Source of the DNA: an uncultured Tropicimonas sp.
GTDB taxonomy: Bacteria; Pseudomonadota; Alphaproteobacteria; Rhodobacterales; Rhodobacteraceae
Length of the DNA stretch: 64,000 nt
Direction of reading: 5' to 3'
NCBI GenBank assembly: GCA_947495685.1
Contig: CANLZY010000013.1
Span: 62,001-126,000, forward strand
The notes under the pieces were generated by a model. It ran no database searches. It was not told the origin of the DNA and saw only the letters and a list, made by a program, of their open reading frames with translations. Shown piece after piece: positions 38,152-47,488 of this stretch (its first letter is position 1; each line of letters opens with the position of its first letter). The translations under genes were made by a program, and so were the position numbers.

Positions 38152-39033
38152 TCACAGGAAGACAGCCAGCGCGATGGGGAGCACGGCGATCGACAGAACC
38201 GTCGAAACGACGACCAGTCCCGCCACCGCGCCTGAGTCCGCGCCGTATTTCTCGGCCAGCAGGTAGGAGGTCACGGCGACCGGGGTGATCATCTGCACGA
38301 CCAGCACGGCAAGAGGAACCGGCGGCAGACCAAAGGCATAGCCGACAGACGCGGCCACACCGCCGCAGACGACCGCCTTGAGCAGCGACAGGCGCAACGA
38401 TTGCGCAAACTGGCTGGCGCGCAGCCCGCCGACCGCCACGCCCAACGTCAGCAGCATCAGCGGGATCGCCATCTGTCCCAGCAGTTCCAGCGCGTTGGTC
38501 AGCCAGTCCGGGGTGTGCCATCCTTGCGACAGGAACAGGGCACCGGTCAGGGTTGCGACCAGCATCGGCTCCCGCAGCATACGAGACGGGCTGCCGCCGC
38601 CTGCCACCAGCCACAACCCGAGCGTGAAAACCCCGATACTGGTCACGGCCAGGATGACAACACCGTACCCAAGCCCTTCGGGACCGAAGGCGAACAGCGC
38701 CAGCGGCAGCCCCAGGTTGCCCGTGTTGCCAAAGGTAAGCGGTGCGAGGAAGGTCCGCTGGTCAAGTCCGGACAGATACACGACGGCAGCGAACACCAGC
38801 GCGATCAGTGCATAGGAGACGATCGCCGCAAGTGACACCGCCGTCAGTGCCGCCGGGTCGATCTCGGTGTTCATCAGGGCGGTGAAGATCAGGCAGGGCA
38901 CGGCAAGGTTCATGGCGAGCCGAGTGACGAAGCCGACAGGATAGTCCCAGCCGATCCTGATCCAGCCATAGCCCAGACCGGCGAGCAGAAAGACGGGCGA
39001 GACGATTTCGAGCACTGTCAGAATGACGTTCAC
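38152..39033 (-). CDS. AEC-family (auxin efflux carrier-like) transporter
   Basis: A 293-residue membrane protein with about ten hydrophobic helices in the AEC pattern: NLAVPCLIFTAL near the N-terminus, TFGNTGNLGLPLALFAFG in the middle and TPVAVTSYLLAEKYGAD near the C-terminus. Substrate unknown. I chose GTG at 39033, which has AGGAAA upstream and starts right at the first helix; the frame stays open 11 codons further. Divergent from hspQ. Confidence 0.87.
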   Translation of the reverse strand: MNVILTVLEIVSPVFLLAGLGYGWIRIGWDYPVGFVTRLAMNLAVPCLIFTALMNTEIDPAALTAVSLAAIVSYALIALVFAAVVYLSGLDQRTFLAPLTFGNTGNLGLPLALFAFGPEGLGYGVVILAVTSIGVFTLGLWLVAGGGSPSRMLREPMLVATLTGALFLSQGWHTPDWLTNALELLGQMAIPLMLLTLGVAVGGLRASQFAQSLRLSLLKAVVCGGVAASVGYAFGLPPVPLAVLVVQMITPVAVTSYLLAEKYGADSGAVAGLVVVSTVLSIAVLPIALAVFL

Positions 39034-39116
39034 AGACTGTTTCCTATGTTTCAGGCCCGGTTGCATGGACTCGGGCGCCTTCAGGCAGTACTCAATGCGT
39101 GTGGGGAATGCGATTT

Positions 39117-39443
39117 ATGTTCAAGAGTCACGCAAAATTTCATTTGGGACAGGTTGTCCGTCACCGGAAACATCCGTTTCGCGGTGTGGTGTTTGATGTC
39201 GATGCGATGTTTTCAAATACCGATGAATGGTACGATGCCATTCCGGAGGAGGCGCGCCCTGAGAAAGAGCAGCCCTTCTACCACCTGCTGGCCGAGAACG
39301 ATCAGAGCTACTATGTGGCCTATGTTTCGGAGCAGAACCTGGTGCCCGACTATTCGGGTGAGCCTGTAGATCATCCTGACCTTCCCGATCTGTTCGGTGA
39401 CTTCGAGGATGGGATCTATCCGCTGCATTTCCAGTTGAACTGA
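39117..39443 (+). CDS. hspQ: Heat shock protein HspQ (YccV-like)
   Basis: A 108-residue protein of the HspQ/hemimethylated-DNA-binding family: FHLGQVVRHRKHPFRGVVFDVD, then PFYHLLAENDQSYYVAYVSEQNL. In enterobacteria HspQ is a specificity-enhancing factor for Lon. ATG at 39117 was preferred; GTG 39099 and ATG 39108 are in frame upstream. Divergent from the AEC transporter. Confidence 0.92.
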   Translation: MFKSHAKFHLGQVVRHRKHPFRGVVFDVDAMFSNTDEWYDAIPEEARPEKEQPFYHLLAENDQSYYVAYVSEQNLVPDYSGEPVDHPDLPDLFGDFEDGIYPLHFQLN

Positions 39444-39543
39444 CGACGTCTGTCTCGCCGCTAGCCGGGGCCTCCCGCCCCTTTCAGGTGGCCTGACGGC
39501 CCCCCCAAAAGCGTTGGGCATGGCGCGCTTCGCGCGCAGCGCG

Positions 39544-41124
39544 TCAGTATCCGATTGCGGCGCCGTCCTTGCGCGGGTCGGACCCACCCGTCAGGCGGCC
39601 CGTCTCAGGATCGATCATGATTGCCTGGGCGCCTCCGATGGCGCTGTCAGGTGTGGTGACCGTGTGGCCGAGACGCTCCAGTTCCGCCCGGACCGAGTCG
39701 CGGTACCCCTGCTCGACCGACAGATCAGCGTCGGCGGCAAAGGCCCGTGGTGCGTCGATTGCCGCCTGCGGGTCCATCCCGAAATCCACGATGTTGCTGA
39801 CAAGGCGGCTGTGGCCCGTGGCCTGGTATTGCCCGCCCATCACCCCGAATGGCATGATCACCTTGCCATTGCGCCGGACCATGCCGGGAATGATCGTGTG
39901 CATCGGGCGCTTGCCCGGACCGGCCTCGTTCGGGTGTCCGGGTTCCAGCGAGAAGCCGGCGCCGCGATTGTGCATCAGGATGCCATAGCGCGGACTTGCC
40001 AGCCCGGATCCGAAGCTGTGGAAGATCGAGTAGATCAGCGAGACCGCCATCCTGTCGCGGTCGACAACGGTGATATAGACCGTGTCGCGATGAACGGCTT
40101 CTGTCAGCGCCGCCGGGGCGGACATGGCGCGATTCGGATCGATCAGCGAGACGAGCCGGCGCGCCAGATCCGGGTCAAGCAGCCGATTCGGGTCGCGCAT
40201 GGCGATCGGGTCTGCCAGCAGGCGGTTGCGGGCATCGTAGGCGAGTTTCGTAACTTCGGCCTCCAGGTGGGCGCGTTCGGCGCCAAGGGGATCGAGCGCA
40301 GCGATGTCAAAGGCGCTCAGCATCTGGAGGATCAGGAGCGCAACGCCACCCTGGCCGTTTGGCGGATGCTCCACCACCTCGATATCGCGATAGGGACCGC
40401 TGACTGGCACGGTCCAGTCAGCTCGACAGGCGGCAAAATCTTCGGCCGTATGCGTGCCGCCGTTCGCGTTGAGGACGGCGAGCATATCGTCGGCCATCTC
40501 GCCCTGGTAGAAGGCGTCGGGGCCGTCTTGGGCGATGGCGCGCAAGACCTGTGCCTGGCCCGGCGCACGAAACATCTGCCCGACACGCAAAGCTTCGCCG
40601 TTGTTCAGATAGAACTTGCGGGCATCGCCCTGAAGCGCACCGGCGGACTTGGCCCAGTCAAAGGCAACCCGCGGGGCGACGGGCACACCCGCCTCGGCAT
40701 AGTCGATGGCCGGTGCCAAGCTCGCGGCAAGCCCAAGGCGACCGAACCGTTCCGACAGCGCCGCAAAACCGGCCACGGCGCCTGGAACCGTTGCTGCGGC
40801 GCCCGTGGTTGTCGGCATGGTGCGGTGGCCCGCGGCGCGCAGATCGGCTGCGTTCATGCCGTGTGGCGCACGTCCGGACCCGTTCAACGCGTGAACCTCG
40901 CCGGAGACGGGCTCGCTTATCAACGCAAAGCAATCTCCGCCGAGTCCGGTCATCTGTGGTTCACAGATGCCGAGCAGGACGGCACCGGCGATGGCGGCAT
41001 CAACCGCGTTTCCACCCTGTTTCAGGACGTCGATGGCGGTGGCTGCGGCAAGCGGATGCGAGGTCGCACACATGCCCCTGTCGGCGTGAACGGTCGAGCG
41101 ACCCGGAAGTTGGAAATTGCGCAT
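39544..41124 (-). CDS. ggt: Gamma-glutamyltransferase family protein
   Basis: A 526-residue Ntn-hydrolase of the GGT family, which cleaves gamma-glutamyl bonds of glutathione and related compounds. The N-terminal GGNAVDAAIAGAVLLGICEPQMTGLGG block and the autoprocessing site with nucleophile Thr in HRDTVYITVVDRD (about residue 345) are clear, as is the C-terminal GGQYQATGHSRLVSN. No signal peptide is seen at the annotated start, so a cytoplasmic location is likely. AGGGAGA precedes the ATG. Confidence 0.9.
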   Translation of the reverse strand: MRNFQLPGRSTVHADRGMCATSHPLAAATAIDVLKQGGNAVDAAIAGAVLLGICEPQMTGLGGDCFALISEPVSGEVHALNGSGRAPHGMNAADLRAAGHRTMPTTTGAAATVPGAVAGFAALSERFGRLGLAASLAPAIDYAEAGVPVAPRVAFDWAKSAGALQGDARKFYLNNGEALRVGQMFRAPGQAQVLRAIAQDGPDAFYQGEMADDMLAVLNANGGTHTAEDFAACRADWTVPVSGPYRDIEVVEHPPNGQGGVALLILQMLSAFDIAALDPLGAERAHLEAEVTKLAYDARNRLLADPIAMRDPNRLLDPDLARRLVSLIDPNRAMSAPAALTEAVHRDTVYITVVDRDRMAVSLIYSIFHSFGSGLASPRYGILMHNRGAGFSLEPGHPNEAGPGKRPMHTIIPGMVRRNGKVIMPFGVMGGQYQATGHSRLVSNIVDFGMDPQAAIDAPRAFAADADLSVEQGYRDSVRAELERLGHTVTTPDSAIGGAQAIMIDPETGRLTGGSDPRKDGAAIGY

Positions 41125-41331
41125 GAAGGTCTCCCTGACGCCTCTGCCTACCGCAGTCTTTTCGGCGTGCCAAGCAGGAGGGAGCGATAGCTGGTCCTCG
41201 ACGTCACGAACTGGGTGGGGGCTGTTAAACGCGACGTCGAGGGAAGCCTAATGCAGCTACAGATCGATGATCGCAATCGTTCCTGACCCGGGCATGGTCG
41301 GAATGGGGCGATCCTGGGGCATTTTCAGCGG

Positions 41332-41898
41332 TCAGGTCGACAGTCGAAACGGCATCCAGAACGTCAGGCGATTGCATTCGCCTTGGCGATCATACCGAAG
41401 GTCGTGCGTCAATTGGCGGATCAGGAACCAGCCAAAGCCACCTTCGGGCAGGTCGTGCAGGTCGACCTCCAGATCCAGAGGGACGCCCTTGGGCGGGGCC
41501 AGATTCGGCATCGGTGTGCCGGTGTCCTCGATTCGGCAGATCAGCAGGTTCGACGTCAGGTCCAGCTTCATGATCAAGAAGTTTTCAGTGCCGTTCGCGT
41601 AGGCGTGCTCGACCACGTTGTTCAGGCTTTCGGCCAGGACAACCTCGATCTCGGCCAGGTCTTCCGCCTCGACGTGCAGGTCGGACAAGTGCGTGACAAC
41701 CTGGATCAGGGCGCGGCGCACTTCCTCGGGGCGGGCTGCTATCCGTTCCCGGAAAGAGTGATGCGGGATCCCGACTGTCAGGTGCTTCCGCAATCCCGCC
41801 CGTAGGGCTTGGTCCTGATCCGAGGCGTCCTGCGCCCGACCCCTGTCAGGGGGAAGGTCAGGTTCACCTGATGCATTGGGTGGGGGGCGTCGTTCCAT
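41332..41898 (-). CDS. ATP-binding anti-sigma factor (RsbW-like serine kinase)
   Basis: A 188-residue protein with a GHKL ATPase/kinase fold: N-box EVVLAESLNNVVEHAY, G1 box CRIEDTGTPMP, and a C-terminal GGFGWFLIRQLTHDLRY with the G2 box. This is the RsbW/SpoIIAB type, which binds sigma factors or phosphorylates a STAS partner. The upstream STAS gene overlaps its start (TGATG; a GTG three bases earlier is also possible). Neither a sigma factor nor a PP2C phosphatase is nearby. Confidence 0.87.
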   Translation of the reverse strand: MERRPPPNASGEPDLPPDRGRAQDASDQDQALRAGLRKHLTVGIPHHSFRERIAARPEEVRRALIQVVTHLSDLHVEAEDLAEIEVVLAESLNNVVEHAYANGTENFLIMKLDLTSNLLICRIEDTGTPMPNLAPPKGVPLDLEVDLHDLPEGGFGWFLIRQLTHDLRYDRQGECNRLTFWMPFRLST

Positions 41899-42242
41899 CA
41901 CGCAGCGTTTGACTCGGTTTCCATGGCGATGTCCGCCGACGGATGAATGACAAAAACGGAATCCATCCGCGTCAGGCGAAAGACCTTGGAGACCTTCGGG
42001 GACAGCCCCGCAAGTTCCAGCGACCGTCCCTTGCCAATGAATTTCATGGCCGCGACAACGGCCCCAAGGCCGGAGGAGTCGAGGAAATCGACCTGTTCGA
42101 GGTCAAGGATGATCCGCGCCGGGGATGTGCCGCACAATTCCCGCATTCGATCCTTGAACTGGATTGCGCAGGCTGCATCGATGCGTTCCGCCAGCACATT
42201 GATCCTGAGGATGTCACCTCTCTGCTCGACTAAAAACTCCAT
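41898..42242 (-). CDS. STAS-domain anti-sigma factor antagonist
   Basis: A 114-residue STAS domain (MEFLVEQRGDILRINV...), with the phosphorylatable Ser in FLDSSGLGAVVAAM (about residues 53-66). It presumably releases or is switched by the adjacent RsbW-like kinase. GGAGTCG precedes the ATG at 42242; the stop overlaps the kinase gene. Divergent from the thiolase operon. Confidence 0.9.
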   Translation of the reverse strand: MEFLVEQRGDILRINVLAERIDAACAIQFKDRMRELCGTSPARIILDLEQVDFLDSSGLGAVVAAMKFIGKGRSLELAGLSPKVSKVFRLTRMDSVFVIHPSADIAMETESNAA

Positions 42243-42333
42243 GGGGCGACTCCGATTGCGTGCATGACAGAACCAAGGCTGGACGAAAAAGCTTACGATT
42301 CTGTATGCGTGTGCAGGATACAGGGAGAAGCGC

Positions 42334-43494
42334 ATGAACGATGTGATAATTGCGGGAGCGGCTCGCACACCGATGGGCGGGTTCCAGGGCGTTTTTTCGC
42401 CCCTGAGCGCACCGGATCTTGGTGGCGTGGCGATGAAGGCGGCGTTGCGGCAGTCTGGCATGACGGGTGTTGACGAAGTCCTGATGGGATGTGTCCTTCC
42501 GGCGGGACAGGGCCAGGCGCCCGCGCGACAGGCGGCCTTTGCGGCCGGGCTGGGCGACGAGGTGCCGGCGACCACGCTGAACAAGATGTGCGGCTCGGGC
42601 ATGAAGGCGGCGATGATCGCGTTCGACCAGATCGCGCTCAGGCAGGCGGAGTCGGTGATCGCTGGCGGCATGGAGAGCATGACGAACGCGCCCTATCTTC
42701 TGCCCAAGATGCGCGGCGGCGCCCGGATCGGCCACGGAAGCGTGCAGGATTCGATGTTCCTCGACGGGTTGGAAGACGCCTATGACAAGGGCCGGTTGAT
42801 GGGCACCTTTGCCGAGGATTGCGCCGAAACGTTCCAGTTTACCCGCGAGGCGCAGGACGAGTACGCCCTTGGCTCGTTGTCGAATGCGTTGGCGGCGCAG
42901 GCCACCGGGGCCTTTGAGGGCGAAATCGCGCAGGTTCTGATTGCGGGCCGCAAGGGCGACGTGACGATTGGCGAAGACGAACAGCCCGGCAACGCCCGCC
43001 CCGACAAGATCCCGCTGCTGAAGCCGGCGTTCCGCAAGGACGGCACGGTGACGGCGGCAAATGCCTCTTCGATCTCGGATGGGGCGGCGGCCCTGGTGCT
43101 GGCCTCGGCGGACTCGGGGCTGCCGGTACGCGCCCGCATTCTCGGGCACGCCAGCCACGCGCAGGCGCCCGGCTGGTTCACCACGGCCCCGGTGCCCGCC
43201 GCGCAGAAGCTGTTGGCCAGGATCGGCTGGACTGTCGAGGACGTGGATCTTTGGGAGGTCAACGAGGCCTTTGCCGTGGTCCCGATGGCCTTCATGCGCG
43301 AACTGAACATCCCGCGCGAAAAGATGAACGTGAACGGCGGCGCCTGTGCGCTTGGCCATCCGATCGGGGCATCGGGCGCGCGGATCATGGTGACGTTGCT
43401 GAACGCCCTGGAAAAGCGTGGGTTGAACCGCGGCGTGGCCGCGATCTGCATCGGTGGCGGTGAGGGAACAGCCATTGCGATGGAGCGGCCATGA
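42334..43494 (+). CDS. Thiolase-family acetyl-CoA acetyltransferase
   Basis: A 386-residue thiolase of acyl-CoA metabolism. The catalytic Cys86 lies in NKMCGSGM; the His in GGACALGHPIGASGARI and the second Cys in CIGGGEG complete the site. Biosynthetic (PhaA/AtoB) or degradative use cannot be separated by sequence. GGGAGAAG precedes the start, and the stop overlaps the next gene (ATGA), so it heads a four-gene coupled operon. Confidence 0.92.
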   Translation: MNDVIIAGAARTPMGGFQGVFSPLSAPDLGGVAMKAALRQSGMTGVDEVLMGCVLPAGQGQAPARQAAFAAGLGDEVPATTLNKMCGSGMKAAMIAFDQIALRQAESVIAGGMESMTNAPYLLPKMRGGARIGHGSVQDSMFLDGLEDAYDKGRLMGTFAEDCAETFQFTREAQDEYALGSLSNALAAQATGAFEGEIAQVLIAGRKGDVTIGEDEQPGNARPDKIPLLKPAFRKDGTVTAANASSISDGAAALVLASADSGLPVRARILGHASHAQAPGWFTTAPVPAAQKLLARIGWTVEDVDLWEVNEAFAVVPMAFMRELNIPREKMNVNGGACALGHPIGASGARIMVTLLNALEKRGLNRGVAAICIGGGEGTAIAMERP

Positions 43495-43946
43495 TGCGGA
43501 TCGATTACGCGGAACTGGAAAAGATCGTGCTGTCGCTGACCGACGGAGAGGACGACCCGGTGGCGTTGATGGCGACCCTGGCCTGCGAGCTGCATCATTC
43601 GGATGACCGGTTCGACTGGACAGGATTCTACCGGGTCACCGCGCCGGAGATGCTCAAGATCGGACCCTATCAGGGGGGGCACGGATGTCTTGTGATCCCG
43701 TTCAGCCACGGGGTTTGCGGCGCGGCGGCGCGTACGGGCGAGGCCCAGTTGGTGGAAGATGTCGATGCCTTTCCCGGTCACATCGCCTGTGCCAGCTCCA
43801 CCCGGTCCGAGATCGTTCTGCCGGTTCGGGATGCCAGCGGGGCGTTGATCGCGGTGCTGGATATCGACAGCAATCAACCAGCGGCGTTTGATGCCACCGA
43901 TGCTGCCGGTCTGGCGGGGATCCTGGAACAGGTGTTCGCGAAATGA
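43491..43946 (+). CDS. GAF-domain free methionine-(R)-sulfoxide reductase (fRMsr)
   Basis: A 151-residue stand-alone GAF domain matching free Met-(R)-O reductase (E. coli YebR/MsrC). The three family cysteines are present, in GCLVIPFSHGVCG and in GHIACASSTRSEIVLPV. It repairs oxidised free methionine with thioredoxin. It overlaps both neighbours by four bases. Confidence 0.9.
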   Translation: MMRIDYAELEKIVLSLTDGEDDPVALMATLACELHHSDDRFDWTGFYRVTAPEMLKIGPYQGGHGCLVIPFSHGVCGAAARTGEAQLVEDVDAFPGHIACASSTRSEIVLPVRDASGALIAVLDIDSNQPAAFDATDAAGLAGILEQVFAK

Positions 43947-44326
43947 CGGAGCAGGCCCGCAGCGGGCGATGCCTGTGTGGTGACATCACCTACACCCTGT
44001 CTGGCCCCCTGCATCGGCCGTCGGTGTGCCACTGCGGCCAGTGTCGACGGCAGTCCGGCCATGTCTGGGCGTCGGCGCAGGCCCCCCGGGACAATGTTGC
44101 GATCACCGGGTCAGTGCAGTGGTTTGCCGCCAGCGCCACGGCGCAGCGCGGTTTTTGCCGCCGTTGCGGATCCTTTCTGTTCTGGCAGCATGGCAACGAG
44201 GACACGATCTCGGTGTCACTCGGCTCGCTGGATGGCCCAACCGGGCTGTCGCTGGAAAAGCACATCTTTGTCGCCGACAAGGGCGACTACTACGATATCG
44301 GTGACGGGGTGCCGCAAACATCGTGA
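43943..44326 (+). CDS. GFA-family (glutathione-dependent formaldehyde-activating) protein
   Basis: A 127-residue CENP-V/GFA domain protein with the zinc-binding cysteine pattern: CLCGDI near residue 10, CHCGQCRRQSG near residue 29, and FCRRCGSFLFW near residue 71. Most members have no proven activity; the formaldehyde role is known only for Gfa. It overlaps both neighbours by four bases. Confidence 0.88.
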   Translation: MTEQARSGRCLCGDITYTLSGPLHRPSVCHCGQCRRQSGHVWASAQAPRDNVAITGSVQWFAASATAQRGFCRRCGSFLFWQHGNEDTISVSLGSLDGPTGLSLEKHIFVADKGDYYDIGDGVPQTS

Positions 44327-44970
44327 GCGATGCCTATGATCCCCCGACCAATCCGCCGGTGATCCTGCATCGGGACGACCACCTGCTGATCGCGGACAAG
44401 CCGGCCGGGCTGTTGTCGGTGCCCGGCAAGGGGGCGCATCTGGCTGATTGCCTGCTGTCGCGTCTGGAGGCGGCCTGTCCGGGAGTGTTGCTGGTGCACA
44501 GGCTCGACCGGGATACGTCCGGCGTCATGGTGTTTGCGATGTCGAGACTGGCACAGCGCCATCTTGGATTGCAGTTCGAACGGCGCCACACCGCCAAGAC
44601 CTATGTTGCCCGCGTTGCCGGGCATCCGGATGCAGAGGCCGGATACATCGACCTGCCATTGGGTGCGGACTGGCCCAACCGGCCCCGTCAGATGGTGGAT
44701 TTCGAGCACGGGCGGGCGGCGCAGACGGCCTGGCGGGTTCTGGCGCGGGAAGAAAACGCGACCCGTGTCGAACTGACGCCGAGAACCGGCCGCAGCCATC
44801 AACTGCGGGTGCACATGGCCGAGATCGGGCATCCGATCCTGGGCGATCCAATCTATGCCGGCTGCGCATCGCAGGCTGCGCCACGGCTGATGTTGCATGC
44901 CGCGTGCCTGATGGTCCGGAATCCGGATGGTGGCGCGCCAACGACGTTCGAAGCCCGTTGCCCGTTCTGA
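44323..44970 (+). CDS. RluA-family RNA pseudouridine synthase
   Basis: A 215-residue pseudouridylate synthase without an S4 domain. The catalytic Asp lies in HRLDRDTSGVMVFA (about residue 66); other family blocks are DKPAGLLSVPGKG, KTYVARV, TPRTGRSHQLRVHMAEIGHPILGDPIY. The target could be 23S rRNA or tRNA. The GTG start overlaps the GFA stop by four bases. Last gene of the coupled operon. Confidence 0.9.
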   Translation: MSDAYDPPTNPPVILHRDDHLLIADKPAGLLSVPGKGAHLADCLLSRLEAACPGVLLVHRLDRDTSGVMVFAMSRLAQRHLGLQFERRHTAKTYVARVAGHPDAEAGYIDLPLGADWPNRPRQMVDFEHGRAAQTAWRVLAREENATRVELTPRTGRSHQLRVHMAEIGHPILGDPIYAGCASQAAPRLMLHAACLMVRNPDGGAPTTFEARCPF

Positions 44971-45080
44971 ACTCGGGGAAAGATACCATCAGGTGGGGGC
45001 TGGCTGCTTCGATGGCGCACTACAGACGCTTCTCCGCGAGAGCCCTTCCCAAGGGGACGCCGGGGCCGGGCGTGCCCGGG

Positions 45081-46520
45081 TCAGTCGTCCGGATAGCCGC
45101 TGACGGCCTTTACCTCCAGGAAATCCTCCAGCCCCCATTCGCCGCCTTCGCGACCATTGCCAGACTGCTTTACACCGCCGAACGGAGACCCCCGGCCACG
45201 GCCCTGGCCGTTCATCTCGACCATGCCGGCGCGTAACTGGCGGGCCATGCGTTTCAGCCGGGCCGGGTCCTGGGTCTGGGCATAGTTGGTCAGGCCATAG
45301 ACGGTGTCATTGGCAATGCGCACGGCGTCTTCTTCGGTGTCGAAGGGGATGATGGACAGGATCGGGCCAAAGATCTCTTCGCGGGCGATCGTCATGTCGG
45401 GGCTGACATCGGCAAAGACGGTCGGCCGGGTGAAATAGCCACGATTGAGCCCCTCGGGCCGGCCGGTGCCACCGGCGACCAGGCGGGCGCCTTCGTCGAT
45501 ACCTTTCTGGATCAGGCCCTGGACCTTGTCCCACTGCATCTGGCTGACGAGCGGCCCGATGTGACGGCCCGAGTCGTGGGCCGGAGCGACCTTGATGTTT
45601 TCGGCAGCCTCGCGGGCGGCCTCCACCGTCTGGTCATAGACCGAGCGTTCGACCAGCATCCGGGTTGGCGCGTTGCAGGACTGACCGGTATTCTGCATGC
45701 AATGGGCGACGCCGCGCCTGACCGCCTTGGGGTCGGCATCGGCAAAGATCAGGTTTGCGCCCTTGCCGCCAAGTTCAAGGCTGACGCGTTTCAACGTGTC
45801 GGCGGCGGCCTTGGAAATGGCAATGCCGGCGCGGGTCGAGCCGGTGAAGCTGACCATATCGACGCCCGGATGGGCCGACAGCTGGCTGCCCACCCCCACG
45901 CCGTCACCATTGACCATGTTGTAGACACCTGCCGGAAGGCCGGCCTCGTGCAGGATCTCGCTGAACAGGACCGAGGACAGCGGCGCGATTTCCGACGGTT
46001 TCAGCACCATCGTGCAGCCGGTCAGAAGGGCCGGAATGACCTTGAGCGTGACCTGGTTCATCGGCCAGTTCCACGGCGTGATCATCGCCACGGTGCCGAT
46101 TGGCTCCATGAGGATCCGGTCGTTCGGCGCGTGCGGGCCCAGGGGGCGGATGAATTTGAACTCGCGCGCCGCAGTCAGGAAGTTCTCGATGTGCCAATTG
46201 CCGGACGGGACCTGGCTGTTGCGGGACATGTCGATGGGCGCGCCCATTTCGAGGCTCATCGCTTGCGCCATTTCCTCGGCGTGGGACTCGTAGACCTCGA
46301 GGATCTTCTCGACGTGGGCGATCCGCTCGGCCGGGTCTGTCCGGGACCAGGCCGGGAAAGCGGCGTTGGCCGCGGCCACGGCGGCATCTGTATCTGCCTG
46401 ACCTCCAAGCGAGATGACCGCCACCGCTTCCTCGGTCGACGGATCGATCACGGAGAAATCATTCGGGGTGGCCGGGTCGACCCAGCCGCCGTTGATGTAG
46501 AACTGACGCTTCTCGATCAT
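45081..46520 (-). CDS. NAD(P)-dependent aldehyde dehydrogenase
   Basis: A 479-residue ALDH superfamily member. It has PWNWPMNQ, the cofactor Lys in MVLKPSE, the general base Glu in LELGGKGANL and the catalytic Cys in QSCNAPTRML. The C-terminus has GSPFGGVKQSGNGREGG. Substrate unknown. ATG at 46520 with AAGGAC upstream is preferred over an ATG 20 codons earlier. Divergent from the peroxiredoxin. Confidence 0.92.
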   Translation of the reverse strand: MIEKRQFYINGGWVDPATPNDFSVIDPSTEEAVAVISLGGQADTDAAVAAANAAFPAWSRTDPAERIAHVEKILEVYESHAEEMAQAMSLEMGAPIDMSRNSQVPSGNWHIENFLTAAREFKFIRPLGPHAPNDRILMEPIGTVAMITPWNWPMNQVTLKVIPALLTGCTMVLKPSEIAPLSSVLFSEILHEAGLPAGVYNMVNGDGVGVGSQLSAHPGVDMVSFTGSTRAGIAISKAAADTLKRVSLELGGKGANLIFADADPKAVRRGVAHCMQNTGQSCNAPTRMLVERSVYDQTVEAAREAAENIKVAPAHDSGRHIGPLVSQMQWDKVQGLIQKGIDEGARLVAGGTGRPEGLNRGYFTRPTVFADVSPDMTIAREEIFGPILSIIPFDTEEDAVRIANDTVYGLTNYAQTQDPARLKRMARQLRAGMVEMNGQGRGRGSPFGGVKQSGNGREGGEWGLEDFLEVKAVSGYPDD

Positions 46521-46683
46521 GGTGTGTCCTTGTCGTCGCAGTGTTTGCGACACACTGTCACCGCAAGAGAGCAGTCGCAAGATGGGGCTTCACATCCTAA
46601 GTCCGAAATATATCTAACGGCATGGGGAGAAGCCACAAAGCCACTCGTCACGCTTTCATCACTCGCATTAAAGGAGTCCGACA

Positions 46684-47340
46684 ATGGGCCTGCGTATCAA
46701 CGACACCGTGCCTGATCTGAAGCTTGAAACCAGCCAGGGCGAAATTGCCTCGTTCCACGACTGGATTGGCGACAGCTGGGCGATTCTGTTTTCGCATCCA
46801 AAAGATTTCACGCCCGTCTGCACCACCGAATTTGGGGCCGTGGCACAGCTGGCCGACGAATGGGCCAAGCGCAATACCAAGGTGATCGGCCTGTCGGTCG
46901 ATGGTGTGGAAGAGCACAAGCAGTGGATTGCCGATATCGAGAAATACGCCGACGCCGGCGTGTCCTTCCCGATCATTGCCGATGAGGACCTGGAGATTTC
47001 CAAGGCGCTCGACATGCTGCCCGCCGAGGCCTACCTCCCCGACGGTCGTACAGCCAATGACAGCGCTTCGGTGCGGGTTGTCTTCATCATCGGCCCGGAC
47101 AAGCAGTTGAAGCTGTCGATGACCTATCCGATGTCGGTGGGCCGGAACTTTGCCGAAGTGCTGCGGGCGCTGGATGCGCTCCAGGCGACGGCGGGGGTTC
47201 CGATTGCCACGCCGGCGAACTGGACCATGGGGCAGGACGTGATCATCGGGCTGGGCCTGGACGATGCCGCCGCCAAGGCAAAGTTTGGCGAATTCGATGC
47301 GGTTCTGCCCTATCTGCGCAAGATCAAGTCGCCTGTCTGA
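46684..47340 (+). CDS. 1-Cys peroxiredoxin (Prx6 type)
   Basis: A 218-residue thiol peroxidase with the peroxidatic Cys in HPKDFTPVCTTE (about residue 46) and the Prx6 C-terminal domain (MSVGRNFAEVLRALDALQ, TPANWTMGQDVII). A resolving cysteine is absent, which defines the 1-Cys class. It reduces H2O2 and organic peroxides. A terminator follows 103 bases later. Confidence 0.95.
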   Translation: MGLRINDTVPDLKLETSQGEIASFHDWIGDSWAILFSHPKDFTPVCTTEFGAVAQLADEWAKRNTKVIGLSVDGVEEHKQWIADIEKYADAGVSFPIIADEDLEISKALDMLPAEAYLPDGRTANDSASVRVVFIIGPDKQLKLSMTYPMSVGRNFAEVLRALDALQATAGVPIATPANWTMGQDVIIGLGLDDAAAKAKFGEFDAVLPYLRKIKSPV

Positions 47341-47442
47341 GCCGATCAATCGGCTGCAAGGCATTGGCCCGTCATTGCAGGACGCCCCCGTCTGGTGGGA
47401 CAATCCAGATGCCGGGCCAGGCTACCGACGAATCTGAGGAAG

Positions 47443-47477
47443 GTGGCCGTGATCTTGCCGATCACGGCCACTTTTTT
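47443..47477 (+). terminator. Strong Rho-independent terminator after the peroxiredoxin gene
   Basis: Perfect 12-base arms GTGGCCGTGATC (47443-47454) and GATCACGGCCAC (47460-47471), a five-base loop, then TTTTTT. Confidence 0.93.
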
Positions 47478-47488
47478 CTCCGGGCGCG

